A stretch of 37,444 nt of DNA from contig USQY01000013.1 of the NCBI GenBank assembly GCA_900557045.1, forward strand, positions 1-37,444. Reading direction: 5' to 3'. Below the pieces are notes generated by a model. The model was not told the origin of the DNA and ran no database searches. It was given only the letters and a program-made list of their open reading frames with translations. The DNA comes from an uncultured Clostridium sp. GTDB lineage: Bacteria; Bacillota; Clostridia; TANB77; CAG-508. Shown here in pieces: positions 33,680-37,444 of the stretch; within the stretch, counting starts at the first letter, position 1, and each line of letters opens with the position of its first letter. The translations under genes were made by a program, and so were the position numbers.

Positions 33680-34585
33680 ATGGGATTTTTTGACAAATTG
33701 AAACATGGTCTTAGCAAAACTAAAACATCAATAAATGAGAAAATAAACAATGTATTTAGTACATTTAGAAAAGTAGATGAAGATTTATTAGAAGAACTAG
33801 AAGAAGCATTAATCATGTCAGATGTAGGAATGGAAACATCTGAAAAAATCATATCAGAATTAAGAGATAAAATTAAAAAAGAAAAAATAGAAGATGCTGA
33901 AGATGTAAAAAAAGCTTTAAAAAACATAATAAAAGAAATTTTAGATTCAGTAGATTCATCATTAAACTTGGAAACAACACCATCAATAATCTTAGTAGTA
34001 GGAGTAAATGGAGTTGGAAAAACAACTTCAATTGGGAAAATAGCAAACAGACTAAAAAGAGATGGAAAAAAGGTTGTTATTGCTGCAGCAGATACATTTA
34101 GAGCAGCAGCTGTTGAACAACTAGAAATATGGGCAAACAGGGCAGGATGTGATATAGTTAAAAGACATGAAGGTTCAGACCCAGCTTCTGTTGTATATGA
34201 TGCAATAAAAGTGACAAAAGAGAAAAATGCAGATGTACTAATATGTGACACTGCAGGTAGACTTCATAATAAAAAATATTTAATGGATGAATTAATAAAA
34301 ATAAAAAAAATAGTTGATAGAGAACTACCAGATGCTTCTAAAGAAGTGTTAATGGTACTTGATGCAACAACAGGTCAAAATGCTATATTACAAGTAAAAG
34401 CATTTAAAGAAACAGTAGATATTAATGGTCTTATACTTACAAAATTAGACGGAACAGCCAAAGGTGGTGCTGTAATAGGAATTGTTTCTGAAAACGAAAT
34501 GCCAATTAAATTTATAGGTGTTGGAGAACAGATAGATGATATGGAAAAATTTGATAGTACAGATTTTGTAAATGCACTAATATAA
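33680..34585 (+). CDS. ftsY: Signal recognition particle receptor FtsY
   Basis: The SRP GTPase receptor that docks ribosome-SRP complexes at the membrane. The 301 residues comprise a short N domain (about 1-95, MGFFDKLKHGLSKTK with a likely amphipathic membrane helix, and no long acidic A domain) and the G domain: G1 GVNGVGKTTS, DTFRAAAVEQL, G3 DTAGRLHNK, G4 TKLDGTAKGG, and GVGEQIDDMEKFD at the end. The ribosome binding site GGAGGATG precedes ATG 33680. Confidence 0.97.
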   Translation: MGFFDKLKHGLSKTKTSINEKINNVFSTFRKVDEDLLEELEEALIMSDVGMETSEKIISELRDKIKKEKIEDAEDVKKALKNIIKEILDSVDSSLNLETTPSIILVVGVNGVGKTTSIGKIANRLKRDGKKVVIAAADTFRAAAVEQLEIWANRAGCDIVKRHEGSDPASVVYDAIKVTKEKNADVLICDTAGRLHNKKYLMDELIKIKKIVDRELPDASKEVLMVLDATTGQNAILQVKAFKETVDINGLILTKLDGTAKGGAVIGIVSENEMPIKFIGVGEQIDDMEKFDSTDFVNALI

Positions 34586-34610
34586 ATAAATGAAAGGTTA
34601 GTGAATGTAA

Positions 34611-37444
34611 ATGGAGAAAAATAAAATTAATCAAAATAATGATACTACTCAATCAAAAAAAGAAGTAAATCAAAATGTAAATACTAAAACAAAAATGAAT
34701 GCAAAAAAATCTAAAAAAAGAACTTTTATAGTTATATTATTTACAATAGTAATTGCAATAGTACTATATATAATGTTTAGAGGAGCATATTTAGAAAAAT
34801 TAGAAATAGGTGAACAATATATTTCTGTATTTTGGAAAAACTTTCAATATAAAACTATTTCACTAGTAGCAACATTTATATTTATTTTTTCAGTAGTATA
34901 TATTACCAATAAAAGAATTTACTCAGGTTTAAAGCAATTTTTCGAAGATGAGAAAAAAGCAATGCCTAAATTGCCTAATAAATCAATTTCATTAATAGTA
35001 GCTGCTTTAGTTAGTTTGTTTACTTCAAATATTACTATGAATAAATTAATATTATTTGTAAATAGTACTTCTTTTGAAATTAAAGATAAAATATTTAACA
35101 ATGATATGGGATATTACTTATTTCAAAAACCATTTTTAGAATATATTTTATGGTTTGGAATAATTACATTAGTAGCTATAACAGTATATACAGGAATTTA
35201 TTATATAATTGCATTAAATACACAATTTGATGGTGTTAAAAGCGATACATTAAAGAAAAGTAAAATTATTAGACAAATTTTAAATAATGCAAAAGTATTA
35301 TCAATTTTAATTGCAATATTAACTTTTTTTAAAACACAGGATTTAAGTTCAAGTAAATTTTTGACTATAGGTGATAAAACAACATATTCACTTTATGGCG
35401 CAGGTCTTGCAGATGTTAGCATAAAATTATGGGGATATAGGCTTCTTGCATTAATTATAATAGTATCTGTATTTATAGCTGTATCTGCATATAATAAAGG
35501 AAAAACTAAAAAAGTTATTGCTTCAATATTAACAGTTCCAGTATATTTATGCCTACTACTTGTTACATTAGTGGGATATAATACAATGTTTGTTAACTCA
35601 AATGAATTAGATAAACAAAAAGACTACATAAAATATAATATTGAAAATACTAGAGTAGGATATAATATTGAAATTGATGAAAAAAATGTAGAAAATGCAG
35701 GAGCTTTGGAAAATAATGACATAATTAAAAATACTAACTTATTAAATAATATATCAATTGTAAACAAAGATTTAGTATTACAAAATTTAAATGGAACATT
35801 AACAAACAAAGGATATTATACATATAATTCAAGCAAAATAGGAAAATATTCTATAAATAATGAAGATATGTTGTTATATATATCACCAAGAGAAATAGTT
35901 AATAAAGAAAATTCATACATAAATTCAACTTATGAATATACACATGGTTATGGAGCAATTGCAACATCTGTATCATCAACAAATAATGCAGGAAATTTAG
36001 AAAATTATCAAAAAAGTTTTATAGAAAATGATTTAAAAATTACTCAACCACGTATATATTTTGGATTACAAACTAATGAAACAATTGTAACAAATAGTAC
36101 AACAAAACAAGAATTTGATTATCCAATTTCAGATGGAAAAAATGAAACAAATAAATATGATGGAAAAGCAGGTTTAAAACTTGGTTTTGCAGATAGATTA
36201 GTTTTAGCAATATCACAAGGAGATGTAAAATTAGCACTTTCTTCTGATGTACATTCAAATAGTAAAATACTAACAAATAGGAATATAATAAAAAGAGCAA
36301 AAGAAATAATGCCATACTTGTTATATGATGAAAATCCATATTTAGTAATTACAGATGAAGGAAAACTAGTATGGGTATTAGATGCATATACAACATCTAA
36401 CTATTATCCATATTCACAAAAAAGTACTATAAACAATAAGGATATAAATTATATACGTAATTCTGCAAAAGTGCTTATAGATGCATATGATGGAACAGTT
36501 AAGTTTTATATAACAGATAGAACAGACCCAATAATAATGGCGTATTGGAAAGCATATGATAATTTGTTTGTAAATTTAGAAGAACAAATTCCAGAAGACA
36601 TAAGTAAGCATTTTGTATATCCAGAATTTTTATATAATATTCAAGCAAATATTTTGAAAAGATATCATAATGTACAAGCAGATGTATTATATAGAACTGA
36701 TGATGTATGGGATATTTCTACATATAGTATAACTAATTCATCAAATAATTCTGTAACTCAAGTACAACCATATTATACTATGGTAAAAACAGTAGATAAT
36801 GATGAAAATATATTAGGTTTAGTTATACCATACACAATAAGTGGTAAACAAAATATAACTTCATATTTAGTAGGAAATTATAAAAATGGGTCTCCTAATT
36901 TAAAATTATATACATTCCCTGATGATAGTAATGTATTAGGTTTACTACAATTAGATACTCAAATAGAACAAAACGAAGAAATATATAAGCAAATTTCTAG
37001 TTTAAATGTTTCAGGAACAAAGTTAACAAAAAATATGGTTGTAGTTCCTGTAGACAATAAATTGCTATATGTTGAAGCAATTTATCAACAATATATAAAT
37101 GAAGAAGATGCATTACCTACTTTAAAGAAAATTGTAGTTGCTTCAGGAAATAAAGTAGCAATAGGAGATAACCTTAAAATGGCTCTTACTAATTTAGTTT
37201 CTCAAAATGCAATTGGTATAGAAATTCAAAATACTGATGATATTGAAGGACTAATTGAATTAATTATAAAAGCAAATAAAAACTTAGAACAATCAACTTC
37301 TAATGGTGATTGGGAAATGGTTGGTAAGGACATGGAAAGATTGCAAAATTTAATTAATAAGCTTGAAACAGTTTATACTGATGAGAAAAAACAACAAGAT
37401 AAAACAAATCAAAATAATGAAAATAAAGATAATACAGCTGAGCA
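34611..37444 (+). CDS. UPF0182 family large membrane protein (3' end outside the window)
   Basis: The frame is open from ATG 34611 to the end of the window (944 codons seen). A Lys/Asn-rich cytoplasmic start leads to about six to seven membrane helices in the first third. The family signature VNSNELDKQKDYIKYNIENTR follows, then a large outward domain with YISPREIVN, YEYTHGYGAIAT, PRIYFG, KAGLKLGFADRLVLAI, RAKEIMPYLLYDENPYLV, and LVWVLDAYTTSNYYPYS, all recognisable UPF0182 (COG1615) blocks. A C-terminal low-complexity Gln/Asn/Lys tail begins near the window edge, so little is missing. Function is unknown in all relatives. It starts 25 bases after ftsY and probably shares its transcript. Confidence 0.9.
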   Translation, partial: MEKNKINQNNDTTQSKKEVNQNVNTKTKMNAKKSKKRTFIVILFTIVIAIVLYIMFRGAYLEKLEIGEQYISVFWKNFQYKTISLVATFIFIFSVVYITNKRIYSGLKQFFEDEKKAMPKLPNKSISLIVAALVSLFTSNITMNKLILFVNSTSFEIKDKIFNNDMGYYLFQKPFLEYILWFGIITLVAITVYTGIYYIIALNTQFDGVKSDTLKKSKIIRQILNNAKVLSILIAILTFFKTQDLSSSKFLTIGDKTTYSLYGAGLADVSIKLWGYRLLALIIIVSVFIAVSAYNKGKTKKVIASILTVPVYLCLLLVTLVGYNTMFVNSNELDKQKDYIKYNIENTRVGYNIEIDEKNVENAGALENNDIIKNTNLLNNISIVNKDLVLQNLNGTLTNKGYYTYNSSKIGKYSINNEDMLLYISPREIVNKENSYINSTYEYTHGYGAIATSVSSTNNAGNLENYQKSFIENDLKITQPRIYFGLQTNETIVTNSTTKQEFDYPISDGKNETNKYDGKAGLKLGFADRLVLAISQGDVKLALSSDVHSNSKILTNRNIIKRAKEIMPYLLYDENPYLVITDEGKLVWVLDAYTTSNYYPYSQKSTINNKDINYIRNSAKVLIDAYDGTVKFYITDRTDPIIMAYWKAYDNLFVNLEEQIPEDISKHFVYPEFLYNIQANILKRYHNVQADVLYRTDDVWDISTYSITNSSNNSVTQVQPYYTMVKTVDNDENILGLVIPYTISGKQNITSYLVGNYKNGSPNLKLYTFPDDSNVLGLLQLDTQIEQNEEIYKQISSLNVSGTKLTKNMVVVPVDNKLLYVEAIYQQYINEEDALPTLKKIVVASGNKVAIGDNLKMALTNLVSQNAIGIEIQNTDDIEGLIELIIKANKNLEQSTSNGDWEMVGKDMERLQNLINKLETVYTDEKKQQDKTNQNNENKDNTAE

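Noticed and set aside
1..37444. CRISPR repeat-spacer array
   Set aside because: I looked for regularly spaced direct repeats of about 30 bases on both strands and found none; the array must lie outside the window.

Overview
The window is from a very AT-rich (roughly 28% GC by eye), endospore-forming, Gram-positive bacterium, most likely a member of the Clostridia. SigH, SpoIIP, a PASTA L,D-transpeptidase, sortase-type xPxTG tails, dockerin-like repeats, and Firmicute sigma-A promoters and ribosome binding sites all point that way. I cannot place it more finely.

Layout. (1) 1-4745: the end of a type I-C CRISPR-Cas operon (cas3, cas5c, cas8c, with an in-frame internal start for cas11c). It is visibly richer in GC than the rest and stops dead after cas8c, with no cas7c, cas4, cas1, cas2 or array. 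(2) 4813-8939: sigH, tRNA-Thr(GGT), a wall L,D-transpeptidase, ychF and a small sortase-type surface protein. (3) 9064-18539: a housekeeping block with pyrH, frr, ispA, uppS, cdsA and a PDZ-less rseP (ribosome recycling, lipid carrier and phospholipid synthesis), then recJ, relA and a metallo-beta-lactamase-fold hydrolase. (4) 18618-24164: spoIIP, pgi, a membrane-anchored unknown and a repeat-bearing sortase substrate. (5) 24181-27285: an unexplained structured leader, a P-loop kinase-like gene, glyS and an unknown. (6) 27597-31792: a dockerin-bearing glucosaminidase, a large membrane-anchored surface protein that may be cohesin-like, and a VanZ-like membrane protein. (7) 31800-33640: an accessory patch with repeats, a lone MazF/PemK-type gene, a gene remnant, tRNA-Thr(CGT) and a 120-bp inverted-repeat element. 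(8) ftsY and a UPF0182 membrane protein that runs off the end.

The most striking signal concerns the codon CGG. In about 9,600 codons of host-type genes (4813 to the end) I find it in frame only three times. Each time the next base is A (CGGA) and a zero-frame stop follows within one to three codons. Skipping the C and reading GGA restores full-length, family-typical RecJ (561 aa) and SpoIIP (385 aa), and gives the VanZ-like protein a 13-residue longer tail. This suggests that CGG is unassigned or poorly decoded in this organism and that CGGA works as a +1 frameshift or four-base codon. The cas genes contain six ordinary in-frame CGG codons, so they should not translate properly in such a host. 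They are therefore probably a recent import, or belong to a different genome joined to this contig.
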